Assembly: GCA_026120035.1 (NCBI GenBank)
Contig: JALRME010000024.1
Location: forward strand, 124,001-188,000
Reading direction: 5' to 3'
DNA from: Coleophoma eucalyptorum
Lineage: Eukaryota > Ascomycota > Leotiomycetes > Helotiales > Dermateaceae
DNA length: 64,000 bases
The translations under genes were made by a program, and so were the position numbers. Shown one piece after another: positions 42,356 to 53,737 of the stretch (its first letter is position 1; the number at the start of each line of letters is the position of its first letter). A model generated the notes under the pieces. It ran no database searches, had not been told where the DNA came from, and saw only the letters and a program-made list of their open reading frames with translations.

Positions 42356-43635
42356 CTAATCTTCCAGAGAGTTTACCTGTTTCTTAATGAACTCAAATGA
42401 AGAAAAGAAGATCGCATTCACAACGCATGACCGACCCATAGAAACTCCCAAGCCCCTGTACATCCTCTTATTGAAGAATTGTATCTTTGGGGCTTTCCTA
42501 ACCTTTTCACCTTTGCAGTATGTCAAACAGTTCCGTTGATAAATGCTTTTAGCAGAGTCGATTGGGTAGATTAAGGCCCAGCTCACAACTCCACATAGAC
42601 CCCCAGCAACTACCACAGCAAACGGATTCGTTGGAGACCGGTCACGACGATATGCAGTGAGCAGCTGTTTGCTGCTCTCGTACGTCATAAAGTAAATGGC
42701 AGTACCCAATGTATCACGTACTGAGGAAATGTCAATAAAAGTTCAAGGTCTAGGACGAAGAATATCAAGGACTTACGAAGATGTAGGTTAAAGCCAGAAT
42801 ACAGGCCCAAAATCCCTCGATATTTGACAATGTTCATTGCAGTCTTAAATGTTCCCTTATTCTGGTAGCTCGCCGCTACCTCTCTGACCATCTTGGATGG
42901 AGAAGGATCAGATAGACTGTGTTTATTGCGCTCTGCCATGAGCACCGATACTTGAGCGCTCAACTTCGTCAATTCAAAAGGACCTAGAATTACGTTAATA
43001 CTTGCAACCTATGCCTGTCTCTCCGGTCGATTCGGAACACTACGTACATGCAACCAATGTGATGAACGATCCTGCCGTAGCTCCCGCTGCTCCAAAGCAA
43101 GCAATCGTGGAGAATGTGGGATATGTTCCTGGAGTGTTGACATGGACAAGGGGATCCAACCCGAAGTTTCGTTTGAACCATTCTGCGTAGCTGTATTTCG
43201 AGCGTTGGTAGACGGAAAAGGAGATCGTTCGTACTAGAGTGACACTTGCCAGGGGTGCAGTAACACCTATAATTCAATCAGTAAAGAGGGCAGGCGAAAG
43301 TATGTAGAGATTCAAACTTACCACGAAAGAAACCACGCCATCTCTCCGTCCTGTATGTTTCACGCACACAATCCGAAAAGTTGTCGTACTTGTAAGTTTG
43401 CATGCGAGTCTTCACGGAATCTAAGGGAAACTGGAATTTGTCAGATCGTATATCCTTATGATTCAATGCTATTCCGACTTACAGCAAAGAAGGTCGAGAA
43501 AACACTGCTGGCACTGGCAGCAATCTCAGTCCGATAGCGTTTGGCCCATCTCTTCGGCTTGACTTTTGTAGCTTGGGAGATACTCGACAATCGATCTTGC
43601 TGAACACCATCGCTCTGGCCTGGCTTGCCAGGCAT
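42356..43635 (-). CDS. Mitochondrial carrier (SLC25) family protein
   Basis: Five exons on the minus strand: 43483-43635, 43322-43430, 43048-43266, 42777-42983 and 42356-42720; introns 52-64 bp. The product is 350 aa. Seen: three carrier repeats with the P-x-[DE]-x-x-[KR] signature: FPLDSVKTRMQTYKY (repeat 1), CPFELTKLSAQVS (repeat 2) and YPIDSAKSIYQR (repeat 3). Matrix-loop motifs follow (ERWRGFFRG, GILGLYSGFNL, MYRGLGVSM), then closing transmembrane helices. Family knowledge: such carriers exchange metabolites across the inner membrane. The third signature lacks the usual R/K-x-R pattern, and substrate cannot be assigned; it looks like the amino-acid/carnitine branch, but I am not sure. The first repeat's signature falls exactly at the exon 1/2 junction. 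The 51-residue N-terminal extension is polar and basic. Confidence 0.87.
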
Positions 43636-44747
43636 ACTGGAGTGCAACAGAATGGCGGCTTGCGCTGAAGGACAATGGTCATATAAGACCAGTCCTCAAC
43701 GCGGTCGCGATAAGGCTAAAGGATTATCCATGAAATCTCCTGTCGGTACAATTCCCAACGGAACAATTTGTCTGCGAGTTCGCTGCGAGTTTGCAGAAAT
43801 GAGAATTGGAGTGAAGCTTTACAAAGGTTGTAGATTGCGGGGTTGTAGAGCAGAGGTGTAGGTTCGATCTGGAGGTCCCGCACGAGGTGAACTGCTCGTT
43901 CGTCTACCTGTGTCTTTGCGGGTGGTGAGCAGGGATAGCTCCGAATAATTACTCGCTGTACCCGTCGAATAATAAGGTGACGCACTTGAACGACAAAAGT
44001 ACAATTTACCACCACAAAGGCTCAGTGGAAAGCAAGGAAGGCGGATTAGAATGAGTTCTGAAAGGATGGCACAGAGATTCAGCATCTCGGTCTATCATTA
44101 AGTCGTAAAACGCAGTCTGGGCAGTGGGCACAAATCAGTCGAGCCTGATTCGCACATACCTCAGACCCACCTCCAAGACTCTGCGGGCCATTTATACCTC
44201 AAGTGTCTCAAGAGCAGGATATCAAGAACATTGGCAGTGTTCCACTGTCCAAGTGTACAGATATTTGTGCCAGATTAAATTTATCATTATTCATACGATT
44301 CCATGCACTGAGTCTTTCCGTCTTCCCTTTCTTGATGGTCCCCTCTTACACCTCATCCGAACTACCAGTTCTAGCAGCCGAGATTCAATGTGCATGTGCT
44401 ACTCGAGGCTAATTTGTACATCTTACTCCCGGTAGTAGCCCTCTTCTCAAAGGATTCTACTTGGCTATATCTTTGGCGGTGGCTGTAGCGGTGACGCTCG
44501 GTTTCTACGCAAGATAGCACCTCAATCTTTCGTCAAAATCCAAATACTCATGTATTAGGTACATCTGAACCTGCTCGCATGAACAAGGCTATGTACTATG
44601 GAATCAACCTAGAACTAAGGCGATATTTGAGTCTCAAAATTGTGATTTCGACATCTGAAAGGTGTTGTCAAGGTCCTTGGTTGGCAATGCTAGATGATGT
44701 CCAAGGACTGCCACTGACTTCGCTTTCACCGAAGACAAAGACCCATA
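43636..44747. other. Intergenic region upstream of the carrier gene
   Basis: About 1.1 kb with short ORFs on both strands (the longest 103 codons at 44124-44435) and no recognisable domain. Presumably the carrier promoter and the 3' UTR of the LYR-like gene. Confidence 0.45.
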
Positions 44748-45164
44748 CTATCGTTGAGCATTGCAACTGTCATATCGTAATGTGTGCGTGCGTTGCGCAA
44801 CACTATCTGTTGAGCAGGAGGACGCGATTGTTCTGGTCTTATTGGCATTAGCAATCTTCGTGTGAGATGTGGATTTCTGATTTGCGCACCTTCGCGACTC
44901 GGCTGTTGTGGAGTATGCTGTGTGAAGAAGACTTTTGACAAGCTTGTGCTCCAAGCCTCGTTCTCTTGCTGCGTTTTGGAGGAATTCTAAGGTTCTTGCA
45001 ACAGTATCCCGCTTGAGTTTCGAGGGATCTTCTGTTCGAAAAGCTGTTCTCAACTGGTTCCTTGCTATGTATCTCGCTGGCTTTGAGTATTGGACTGCTT
45101 GCAATAGAGCTCGATAGAGATGTCGATAGGCGTGGATCACCTCTACATGATTCAAGGTCGACAT
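44748..45164 (-). CDS. DUF1763/LYR-like small mitochondrial protein
   Basis: Intronless as read, 138 aa, ATG at 45164. Seen: VIHAYRHLYRALLQAVQYSK carries an LYR-type motif on an amphipathic helix, followed by PARYIARNQLRTAFR, RDTVARTLEFLQNAARERG and LEHKLVKSLLHTAY. The last 40 residues are Ser/Thr/Arg-rich and look disordered. Family knowledge: this matches fungal DUF1763 proteins, relatives of the complex-1 LYR family whose members bind acyl carrier protein and help assemble respiratory or Fe-S complexes. Mitochondrial location is inferred. The tail after LLHTAY is less conserved-looking, so a spliced shorter C-terminus is possible, though I see no strong donor. Divergent from the RING gene (400 bp between starts), with a palindromic site between. 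Confidence 0.72.
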   Translation of the reverse strand: MSTLNHVEVIHAYRHLYRALLQAVQYSKPARYIARNQLRTAFRTEDPSKLKRDTVARTLEFLQNAARERGLEHKLVKSLLHTAYSTTAESRRCANQKSTSHTKIANANKTRTIASSCSTDSVAQRTHTLRYDSCNAQR

Positions 45165-45350
45165 GAGCAGAACCCGGATTGAGCTGGGCTAGCTAGGTTG
45201 TGGCTGATCCTCAAATCCCAATGGATCCTGACGGTCCTGACGGACAAAGCTGCAGTTAAGGCTCTAGTTTGTTCAGGCGTACGAGGCAGGAGCAGGTGAT
45301 CAACAATAGGTCTAGACGAATATGTGACTGACTGTTTGGAGTATTCGGCC

Positions 45351-45366
45351 GTTTGCACGTGCAAAC
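45351..45366. promoter_or_regulatory. Perfect 16-bp palindrome with CACGTG core
   Basis: GTTTGCACGTGCAAAC reads identically on both strands. It lies between the divergent LYR-like (start 45164) and RING (start 45565) genes, about 190-215 bp from each start. The core is a bHLH E-box; the extended symmetry suggests a dimer-binding operator (inference). Confidence 0.6.
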
Positions 45367-45564
45367 AGCAAAGTTTCCAAGTTAGCAGGCGATTATGCAT
45401 CCCGCCAGCCCGCTTCCGATGACGCTTCATCTGGCCAGACGCGAGAGTCGCCTTCTCCTGAGCCTGTTGCGCGCCGATGGTCCACTACTCACTTCAACTA
45501 TTTTCATTTTCTCTATATCCTTACGAGCAAACAAGAAATCCTTGATGGTTCCTAGCCTCACCAA

Positions 45565-47785
45565 ATGACCTCTCTCGTATCCGACTTCCTTATAAACCCG
45601 ATCCTACGACAAGCCCGCCGATTCTCAAATTCTAATAGCGATCAACCCAACTCACACGCCACCTACACAATTTCTCGTAACGATCTTCTGGGCCGACATG
45701 AAATTGCCATTGAGGAAGTGAGCGAAGGACGGGAGGCCCTACCGTCTCTAAGTACCGGTACGAATGATGTAATTACCAGTATTTCTGGAGCGTCCATAAT
45801 CTCGTCTCCAATTGACGAAGATGGAGGATTGGCGGCAGAGCTTGTTGCTCAGCGCTCTGAGGGAGCTGCAAGCGTGCCAGCTTCTCTGAATTCTACTCAA
45901 ATTCCAGGGCAGAGCTATCCTTTCCGTACGGCATCTGTACGATCAGAGCCTGGATCAATTGCTGAGGACGTTACAAGCAATCCGTCTTTTGGCATTCCCC
46001 GTCCTTTCCGAACGAATTCAGTCGTGAGTGTTGGCGGCGGAAATCAAGTCATGCTCGAGGCAGGAATAAGTCCGGCGGAAGGACCATCGCGAACTTCGAC
46101 AAGGGACATGTCAAATCCAAGGTCTGGCAGCCACAGGAGAAATAGTTCCCTACCAGCAGATGACGGCATGGGAGACTTGAGACGACAAATCATCATGATT
46201 CAATCTATGGACACCTCGCAGGAAGAAAAGGCTCGTATGATGCATGAACTCTTAACGCAAAGTTATAGCCAGTCCCAGATGTCATCAAATGCTAAGGCAC
46301 AACCAAGGGGGTCTTCTACTGCCAATCTGATCAGCCAAGAGAGACCTACGACTCCTAGTTCGTTAAGCTCTTTCAATTTCTGGCCAGGAAACCACCTCCC
46401 AGACGGATCTCCGTCTTCCCAGCATTATACATTCCACCTGTCTCCCGAGGATCTACAGAGGACCTTCGCCCCGCCCGATGAATCTCTGGAACTAGAAGAT
46501 GGAGAAGAAGGCAATGAAGTCCAAGTCGAAAAGATCCTGGACTTAGGCTGCAAACATTACAAAAGAAATGTAAAGCTACAATGCTCAACTTGTGATAGCT
46601 GGTATACTTGTCGGCTATGTCATGATGAGGTAGAAGATCACGTTCTTATTAGGAAAGCAACGAAGAATATGCTCTGCATGATATGTCTCTGCGCTCAAAA
46701 AGCTGGCGAGTTCTGTGTTGGATGTGGTGAACGGACAGCGTGGTACTACTGCGACGTATGTAAGTTGTGGGACAATGATTCTCAGAAGAATATATACCAT
46801 TGTAACGACTGTGGTATCTGCAGGAAGGGCAGGGGGCTTGGAAAAGATTTCTTCCACTGCAAGGTAAGTGCTCGATTTTTTGGGCAACGAGTAAGACTGA
46901 TTTTCCTAGACTTGCGGTGTTTGCATGTCCATGTCTGTGGAGCAAGACCATAAATGCATTGAGCGAGTTTCTGACTGTGACTGTCCTATTTGCGGCGAAT
47001 ACATGTTCACGTCGCCTCGGCCAGTGGTGTTCATGCTTTGTGGACATAGCATTCACCAGACATGCTATTATGAACACATGAAGTCCTCCTACAAGTGTCC
47101 AATATGCAGCAGGAGCACCGTCAATATGGAGACGCAATTTCGAAATTTGGACAGAGCCATTGAGAGTCAACCTATGCCACCACAATTTCGAGATACCAAG
47201 GCCATGGTGTCGTGCAATGATTGTTTTGCGAAAAGTGCAGTCACTTATCATTGGCTTGGACTTAGGTGTGCAATATGCTTGTCTTACAATACGGTTCAAC
47301 TATCAATTCTGAGCGATCCAGCCGTCGAGGTCCCAGCAATTGAGCCCAGAGAAGTCGAAGCACTGCCATTGGGGGACCATGCCACTGGTGAACCAGCGAG
47401 ATTAGGCGCAGGACCTGTACGGTTGAGAAGACACTCATCTCATCTGCATTCGTCTGAGGCGTCATTGGTTCCCAATTTGAGATTTACCCCTTATGATATT
47501 CGACAACGCATTGTTAGATCAGTATCTCCTCCACGTGGGCGAAGCCTTTTAATAGATGACCCATTAGAAGCTGTAGGGGTGATGGATGACTCTGGAGATG
47601 ACGATGATCTAGACTTTTGGGGTAGAGATGAGCCTCGCAGTGTTGGTTCTGCAGAAAACGTCGAGATGGATTTAGAAGATGATGATGAAGAATACGAGGA
47701 TGATTCAGATTCTGATATGGATGATTGTGATGAGGATGAAGACGATGGGAATGTGGATAGGTTTGACTTATTTGGCCACCGCTAA
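45565..47785 (+). CDS. CHY/CTCHY/RING zinc-finger E3 ubiquitin ligase (RCHY1/Pirh2-type)
   Basis: Two exons, 45565-46863 and 46910-47785; the 46-bp intron has donor GTAAGT and acceptor CCTAG. The product is 724 aa. Seen: a 310-residue disordered Ser/Pro-rich N-terminus. From about 325 the CHY finger follows (DLGCKHYKRNVKLQCSTC, YTCRLCHDEVEDH), then the CTCHY finger (WYYCDVCKLWDND, YHCNDCGICR, FFHCK joined to TCGVCMS). The RING (CDCPICGEYMFTS, FMLCGHSIHQTCYYEH, YKCPICSR) is followed by a rubredoxin-like zinc ribbon (SCNDCFAK, LRCAIC). The C-terminus is strongly acidic (EDDDEEYEDDSDSDMDDCDE). Family knowledge: this order is that of Pirh2/RCHY1 E3 ligases; the fungal versions have the long N-terminal extension. 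Substrates unknown. Zn-binding cysteines and histidines all appear present. Confidence 0.92.
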
Positions 47786-48208
47786 ATATTGCATGGATTT
47801 AAGGGCATCAGGCGGCGCTTCTCTGTTTACGGGTCTGGTAATCATGGTTCAAGGAGTGTTTGTACGAAATCTTGGTGAGTTCTATGTGGAGTTTGGGCGG
47901 CTACTGTGGACGGAAGGGAATGGAGCATTGGTGCATCACGCGGGTTTGTTTACATTCCATAATATAATCCCAAATTGAAAGGGTTTTAAACACGCTCTGG
48001 TTCAGGTAAATTTGAAATGTCACAGTAAAAATGCTCAGGACTCTCCCATCATGTGTACATAGAAGACAATCACAGTGTCCGCTTCAGCGATGCATTCCCA
48101 ATTGTCCTATGATGAACGCAAACGCACATAAGTTGTGCTCCAGCCCACAATCCCAGTCTCATAAGTAATCCAAATCACATCCTTATACTTGCGCCATACA
48201 TTCGTTCC
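47786..48208. other. Convergent 3' region
   Basis: Between the RING gene stop (+) and the Mzt1 stop (-); 3' UTRs, no gene seen. Confidence 0.45.
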
Positions 48209-48549
48209 TTACTGCGAATCATCCACGTCTCTTCTAAGCTCCCTCACAACTGTCTGCAAAGAAAGCAGGTCAGCGCCCACGAATCTCCCGCCTCTTCGTC
48301 CCAGGTGTATACATACAGCAAGAGCCTCAGGGTTGACGCCATTCTCAATCAACGAGATACAAATCGAAAGCTCCTGTCGGTCAAGATTTGCATTCTACCC
48401 GTCCACCATAACGATCAGCAATCTTTTCAGCATTTAGATAATTTGAGGAAAGACTATACCAGGAGCGTTGAGATCTCGTGAAACACATCAATTACTTGAC
48501 GTGCTTGAGCTGCATTGGCTTGTTTGTCCTGCCTCTCGTCCGAAGGCAT
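48209..48549 (-). CDS. mzt1: Mzt1/MOZART1, gamma-tubulin complex-associated microprotein
   Basis: Three tiny exons on the minus strand: 48460-48549, 48317-48394 and 48209-48253; introns of 65 and 63 bp, both phase 0. The product is 70 aa. Seen: [15 protein letters not shown] joined to [19 protein letters not shown], then VNPEALA joined to TVVRELRRD. Family knowledge: this is the complete MOZART1 helical core. The protein binds the N-terminal extension of gamma-tubulin complex proteins and activates microtubule nucleation at spindle poles; known members are 70-82 aa. The donor GTATAG of intron 1 is unusual but required for the frame. No single exon makes a long ORF, so automatic ORF searches miss this gene. 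Its promoter is shared with the GFA-type gene at 48734 (184 bp). Confidence 0.9.
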
Positions 48550-48733
48550 TGTTGGTCCACTTGTTGTTGAAAGGGCGGGACGCGAAGATCTCGCGCCTTA
48601 TCATCTACAAGGCTGCAGATGCATTTCGTCATTCTAGAAATTGGCCTAACCCCGTTTCCTTAAAGCACACCAATTTCTTGCGAGTAATCCATCATCAACC
48701 ATACTTATTAACCACTTATTAGCGATCCAAAAC

Positions 48734-49192
48734 ATGACTTCAGAGACCCCTCTCCAAAAAGCTATAGAGAAAGCGCACGTACTTGAAGGCGGTTGCCGGT
48801 GTAAGTCTATCAGGTACACCAGCACGGAACTTCCAGTCAGAATAACGCATTGTCACTGTCAAACATGCCGCAAACTCTCAGGCTCTCCATTTCTGTCATT
48901 CGCAAAGTTCAAGAATTCGGCCATTACTTGGCTCTGTGGACCAGAAGCTTTCACTCGAACTAAATACTCGGAGGGTGTAGAGCGCACGCATTGCGCGAAG
49001 TGTGGAAGTCCGATCTATTTTCAGTATCTGGACAGGATGGAGTGGAATAGTCTGGCTGCTTCGTCAATTGACGATGAGAATATAAAGGGCAAGCTACCGC
49101 AGCCATCTGAGCATATTTTTGTGGAGGAGAAGGCAGCTTGGTATGATCTGCCAGATGATGGGATACCCAAATATAAGCGCGAGCCTTGGTAG
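48734..49192 (+). CDS. GFA/CENP-V-fold (Mss4-like zinc) protein
   Basis: Intronless, 152 aa, ATG 48734. Seen: GGCRCKSIRYTSTELPVRIT, then THCHCQTCRKLSGSPFLSFA, and later RTHCAKCGSPIYFQYLDR with a closing EHIFVEEKAAWYDLPDDG. The C-x-C, C-x-x-C and C-x-x-C cysteine sets and the FVEEKAAWYD ending are diagnostic of the GFA (glutathione-dependent formaldehyde-activating-like) family, a beta-tent Zn fold (known). Most fungal members have no assigned substrate, and the name should not be read as proven formaldehyde activity. Probably cytosolic. Length is normal for the family. Confidence 0.9.
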   Translation: MTSETPLQKAIEKAHVLEGGCRCKSIRYTSTELPVRITHCHCQTCRKLSGSPFLSFAKFKNSAITWLCGPEAFTRTKYSEGVERTHCAKCGSPIYFQYLDRMEWNSLAASSIDDENIKGKLPQPSEHIFVEEKAAWYDLPDDGIPKYKREPW

Positions 49193-49334
49193 AGAGCTTC
49201 TTGAGATGCTCTTCAGAAACCAATCATTCATATGGGCAATCGATTTTGGTTACACTAGTACATTCATTCCACCGTTAACCATTAATGACATTATCATGAA
49301 AAGCCTCCAGTCCCACATAGCATACGTGCAACAT

Positions 49335-50169
49335 TCAAGTGCTCTTACAATGCTCGACAAACAATTCTCTCATCCCCTTCAGCAGAACACGGATGTCTCT
49401 AGTCTCGTTCAGCCTGTCCACCACTCTTTCTACTTTCTCGCTTTCTAGTTTCGGTTTGCAATGTCGAATCTCATACTCTCTCCTAGACATATCTAATTCA
49501 AACCAAGCCTCCCTTTCCCAATCACGATCGTCGATATGTGTGTAGCTGAATTTCAGACGGTCAGTCTGGCCTGCACCCTCAATACTCATACTCAAATTGG
49601 ACTCCCAGAAATCCAGTTCCGGTACGTTGAAACGGGATTGCTTCTCGATATGTTGTGCATGGGCTCGCTGAGCAGCTAAACGTGCCTCAATCGCTTTTTG
49701 TGTCTCAGCAATTTGTTGCTGCAACGCTTCCTTGGTGGCTAATTGAGCATTCTTTTGTTCCGTTAAAGATGCTATGGCGGCTTGCATTTCATTCGTCTCG
49801 GCTGCTTGATTCGCGAGGATTTGTTGATGTTGTGAGCTTTTTGCAGATAGAATTTCAATGTCCTTTTTCTTCATGCGCTGATCCTCTGTAATATTTTTAG
49901 ATTCACAAAACGTAAACACCCTCCTCTAACTACTTACCTTGTAGTTCAGCAACATTCATACGAAATTGGTTGCGCTCCTCCAAGACCCTCTTGCGGCCTG
50001 CCTCGATGAATGTATCGAATTTGACTGTAAATTTAGCCATACGATCGCGCAAGTCATCAAAGCCGAAGTTGATGCTTGGTAAGGAGTCGGCCATTGAAGG
50101 TGCGTCCACAGAGGAGAATGGAGGGCGCATAGCGCTCGTAGATAAAGACGGATCAAATACTGCAGTCAT
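49335..50169 (-). CDS. spc25: Spc25, Ndc80 kinetochore complex subunit
   Basis: Two exons on the minus strand, 49938-50169 and 49335-49885; the 52-bp intron has donor GTAAGT and acceptor TACAG. The product is 260 aa. Seen: an N-terminal segment with SINFGFDDLRDRMAKFTVKF, then a long heptad-rich coiled coil (about 40-165; EDQRMKKKDIEILSAKSS, AAIASLTEQKNAQ) and a globular C-terminus (RFNVPELDFWESNLSMSIEG, DRLKFSYTHIDDRDWEREAW, FELDMSRREYEIRHCKPKLE). Family knowledge: this is the Spc25 layout; the C-terminal RWD-like domain pairs with Spc24 to contact the inner kinetochore. Length is typical for filamentous fungi. Divergent from RRN6 with 386 bp between starts. Confidence 0.9.
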
Positions 50170-50555
50170 TTTGCTTGATTTCGCAGTATATGGACTGTTT
50201 TATTGCGTTGCAAATATCTAAAGTAAAGTAGTTGTGATGCACAAGTGTGTTGTCGCGCAGAATGGGCGTTTAGGAAAAGATAGTTGACGCGGTAACGACA
50301 GCCGGAGACCACTAGCTGACTAATCCAGAAAATGTTCTAAGAACCATTCAAAAACTTGAGCAAGACCATGCATGGCCTCGCCTTGGAATTTACAGCTCCG
50401 TGCTATTTCATGTAATCGCGCTGAAGAAACTCCGGTCTACTAAGGCCGCAATATCTAATAGAGTGTTGTTGTGACAGAACTCAAATTTTGATTCAGAGAC
50501 CTCCGCCAAACAATGATCTCAAAGCAATCTTTCGTAGCACCTATTCGAAGACCAA

Positions 50556-53500
50556 ATGATTGATCACAGAGTGAACGACCTCTCCTATGGTCACCTTGGA
50601 GAGGCTACTTATGATATCGAAACAAAGCAATGGGGCTTCTCAAGAAATCTGAATGACGGTAAGTAAATTTTTAGGTCAGAACTATTCCAAGATCTGGAAA
50701 TACTTCTTACAACCATAGATCTGTGAAGATGTGTAAACTAACGTGTCTTCAGATTATTACCTTCAACAACTTACTGCGCTGACTCAAACCGTATTTCCTT
50801 CAATTCTGGAAGTTCCTGATACTGTGAAAAGATCATCGCATCGAGCTCGAGATCAGGGCAAATGGATCACTAAAGCATTTCCAGAAACATGGCCTGCAAA
50901 TACACTGTATTCAGCTTTTGCTATGGTGCCATCAGCTACGCAGTCAGATCTCCCTTCCACCTCGGGAGCTTTGCTTTCGGCTGGAAGAGCCGAAGATATT
51001 GAGCACAGTGGCAGAAGTGCCCGCTCGATACAAGTCGTTGCAATGCCTTCGGGTGAGGCTGGAGAAGTGCTGCGCTTAATCAGACCAAAGGTTGAGAAGT
51101 ATACTTGGGTGCGGAATGGGGCAAAGCTCTCGGTCCCGGAGCCTAGCATATCCGATCATGGACTCTGGACGAGCAACGGAGGGACGATTCAGCAGATAGT
51201 TTTCGCAGATGACGAGGATGGACCAAGCTCCTGGCTTGCTGTTCGTCAGGCTGGAGTGATTACCATATTCCGGCCAATATTTCGCAGGCTACCACTACCT
51301 GCTGCGCTTCCTCTAGGGTATTCAAAGCAATTCGCTCCATCACGCCTGAGCTGCAATCCCGTGGCATCTCTCACATCTGAGAGATTTGGATCTCAAAGAC
51401 TTGTGGATATCAGCTTCAACCCTTGGTATAATCGCCAATTTGCTGTGATAGATAGCATTGGAAGCTGGAGTATTTGGGACATTGAAGGACGAAGGTACAA
51501 GAAAGCGGCCCTAGAGGTATCCGCTGGCAAACGAGGTCAAATGTACAGCGGCAGTCTTCCTGAGCAGGTCTCGAAATTAGCCCCAAGGGGCGATGGCTGG
51601 CACCGGATACTCTGGGCAGGAGGTGTCAGTACAGTTGTTGTATGTAACAGGTTTCGAGTCGCCGTTTTCGATGTGAAAGCAACGCCAAGCCTACTCTCCA
51701 GTCCTGACTTCGTTGGGTCTAACACAACAGATTGGATCCTCGACGTCAAAAGAAGCTCGATAAAATTGAGTCAGCTGTTCATCTTAACGAGTTCCCGTGT
51801 CTTCTGGGTTGAAATCAAACCTGCTGGTGAAGACAAAGAGTCTGGAGGAGATGGAGCAAGGGTTTTACTTTCTGAACGCCATTTCCGAGACACTCAGGAC
51901 GAAACTTTGAAGCTTTCAATTGTAGAAGAAGACAACGGTATGTCAAGGTTTGAGACCGATTGAGAAGGATTCTAACAGTTTCTAGCATCAATATTGTTAG
52001 TGTCATCCACAAAAAGTACTATGGTTTCCTACTATAGATTTGCTGTTGCCTGCGACGGCTCGACAAGGCCGACTTCCCTCTTTGGTTCCACGACACTTTC
52101 AAAGAATGAGGTCGAGATCTTGAGGCCTTCCGGCAACTCGACAGTGACTCTATGTGTTCTGCCTGCGCAGTTGACGGCAAATTCAAATAATTTGACACTG
52201 GATCCTGGAGCCCAGTACCTAGAACAGAATGTTAGATTCTATCAGATGTGGTCACTTAGTGCTAATCTATCAATATCCACGGGCCTGTATGCTATGGGCA
52301 TTTCAGCACAGAGCAAAGGGGCTTTTCCTCCATCAGCTGTGTTGCCACCGTCGTTAAGCACCGGCCACTCGAAGAATTGGGGTGGTGTTCGAAATGTCGT
52401 GGACTCGTTTGTTGTTGCCGATGGTCTTGTGGATAATGGGGGCCAGAGAGCACAAGGACTTCCACAAGCCGTAGAGTTCCCTTGGAATCAGAATGAGATT
52501 GGCAGCACGCCAACAGAACAGGCCTTAAGGGTTGACATGCGAAGCATATTTCAAAAAGCATTTGTAGATGCTGGTGCAGAACCTCATAACGAGCAATTTG
52601 TGGAACGACCAGCTGTTTCGGACACATTCGATAAGCTTTTACATGATATTGAAGTGCGTGTCAAGGTAGCTAAGCAGAGCGATCACCTTCCTATGACAAC
52701 ATTGTAGGTTGAAGGCTATCCATTTTGTATAGATTCTGCTAACATTCAATAGTCTCGAGCTTTCCGAGCTTGATCATACCTCCAGTGATCTTGAAAAAAC
52801 TGCAGAGCAACTGCGAGACTTCATCGACCGCCTAGACAATACTGAAGATGAGCCAGATGTGAGCTCAGAGCTGGTGTTCTCTGATTTTGTCGTCCATGCT
52901 GGATTTCGGTTAGAGACTTCTGAAGACCTACAGTCACGAGTACCAAAACTCCTTCAGATCTATGACCATTTGGTTCGCAACTGGGTAACTAGTTTACCAT
53001 TGAAGACTTCGGGTCAGATCAGATTGGCAAAACACAGAACCATTCACAGGATGGCAATAGAATTATGTCTTGGCTCAACGATTATCTCCTTACGAAACAA
53101 AGCCACAGTTGTGCCAGACTCAATTCCTGAACTAGTCTACAACGATCTTGTCCTTTCATTCCGTGGGAAACCACGCGAACAGTCGCGTGCAAGTTCACCA
53201 AATATCATGTCCTCCCAAAGTGTCGCCACCGAGGCTAGATCTGCACAGTCTGACACAGCAAGCTCTGCGTCTGAGGTTATGGAGGATCCTGCTATCTCAA
53301 GACTGCGACAATACGCCGTGTCTGTCAAATCTCGACCAGATATATCTGCTGGCCCTGTCTGGCTATCAGACTGGCCCCTAGCTACTGGCCTTGATCCGAA
53401 TGATTTTTCGTGGGAGACAGCGCAAGCGGCCACTAATTCTGCGCGAGTCAATAGCGATGAAGAGGACGAGGTGACCCAACGGGAAGCAGCTCGTAGACGA

Positions 53501-53737
53501 CGAAGAACAGAAAAATTCCTTCGTCGAGAACGATTGAACGCCTCGCAAGCTGCATCGTCTCAGGTAGAGCCTCAGGCTATTGGCAGTCAGCCAAATGTCG
53601 TCGTCGCTCCTGCGTTCAGCTCACAGGTAGTGGAAGAAGTACCCATGACACAGCCCAATCGGGGCGCATTTGGAAGCAGGTCTACTCCTCATAAAACTCC
53701 GAAGAAAGCAAAGAAGCGCAGGGCTGCAGGATTTTGA
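50556..53737 (+). CDS. rrn6: RRN6-type RNA polymerase I core-factor subunit
   Basis: Four exons: 50556-50658, 50753-51937, 51986-52703 and 52753-53737; introns of 94, 48 and 49 bp. The product is 996 aa. Seen: LSYGHLGEATYDIETKQWGF at the start, a beta-propeller-like middle (VDISFNPWYNRQFAVIDSIG then SWSIWDIEGRRY; ILWAGGVSTVVVCNRFRVAV; DWILDVKRSS), a helical second half, and a C-terminal Ser/Gln-rich tail. The tail ends in a basic cluster (TPHKTPKKAKKRRAAGF) that could be a nuclear/nucleolar signal. Family knowledge: fungal RRN6 proteins are about 900-1050 aa and, with Rrn7 and Rrn11, bind the rDNA promoter. The REAARRRRRTEKFLRRERLN stretch is a conserved-looking basic helix. Confidence 0.87.

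Noticed and set aside
44124..44435. 103-codon plus-strand ORF between the carrier and LYR genes
   Set aside because: Ser/Thr/Arg/Cys-rich without domain, and a second frame is open over the same stretch; likely chance.
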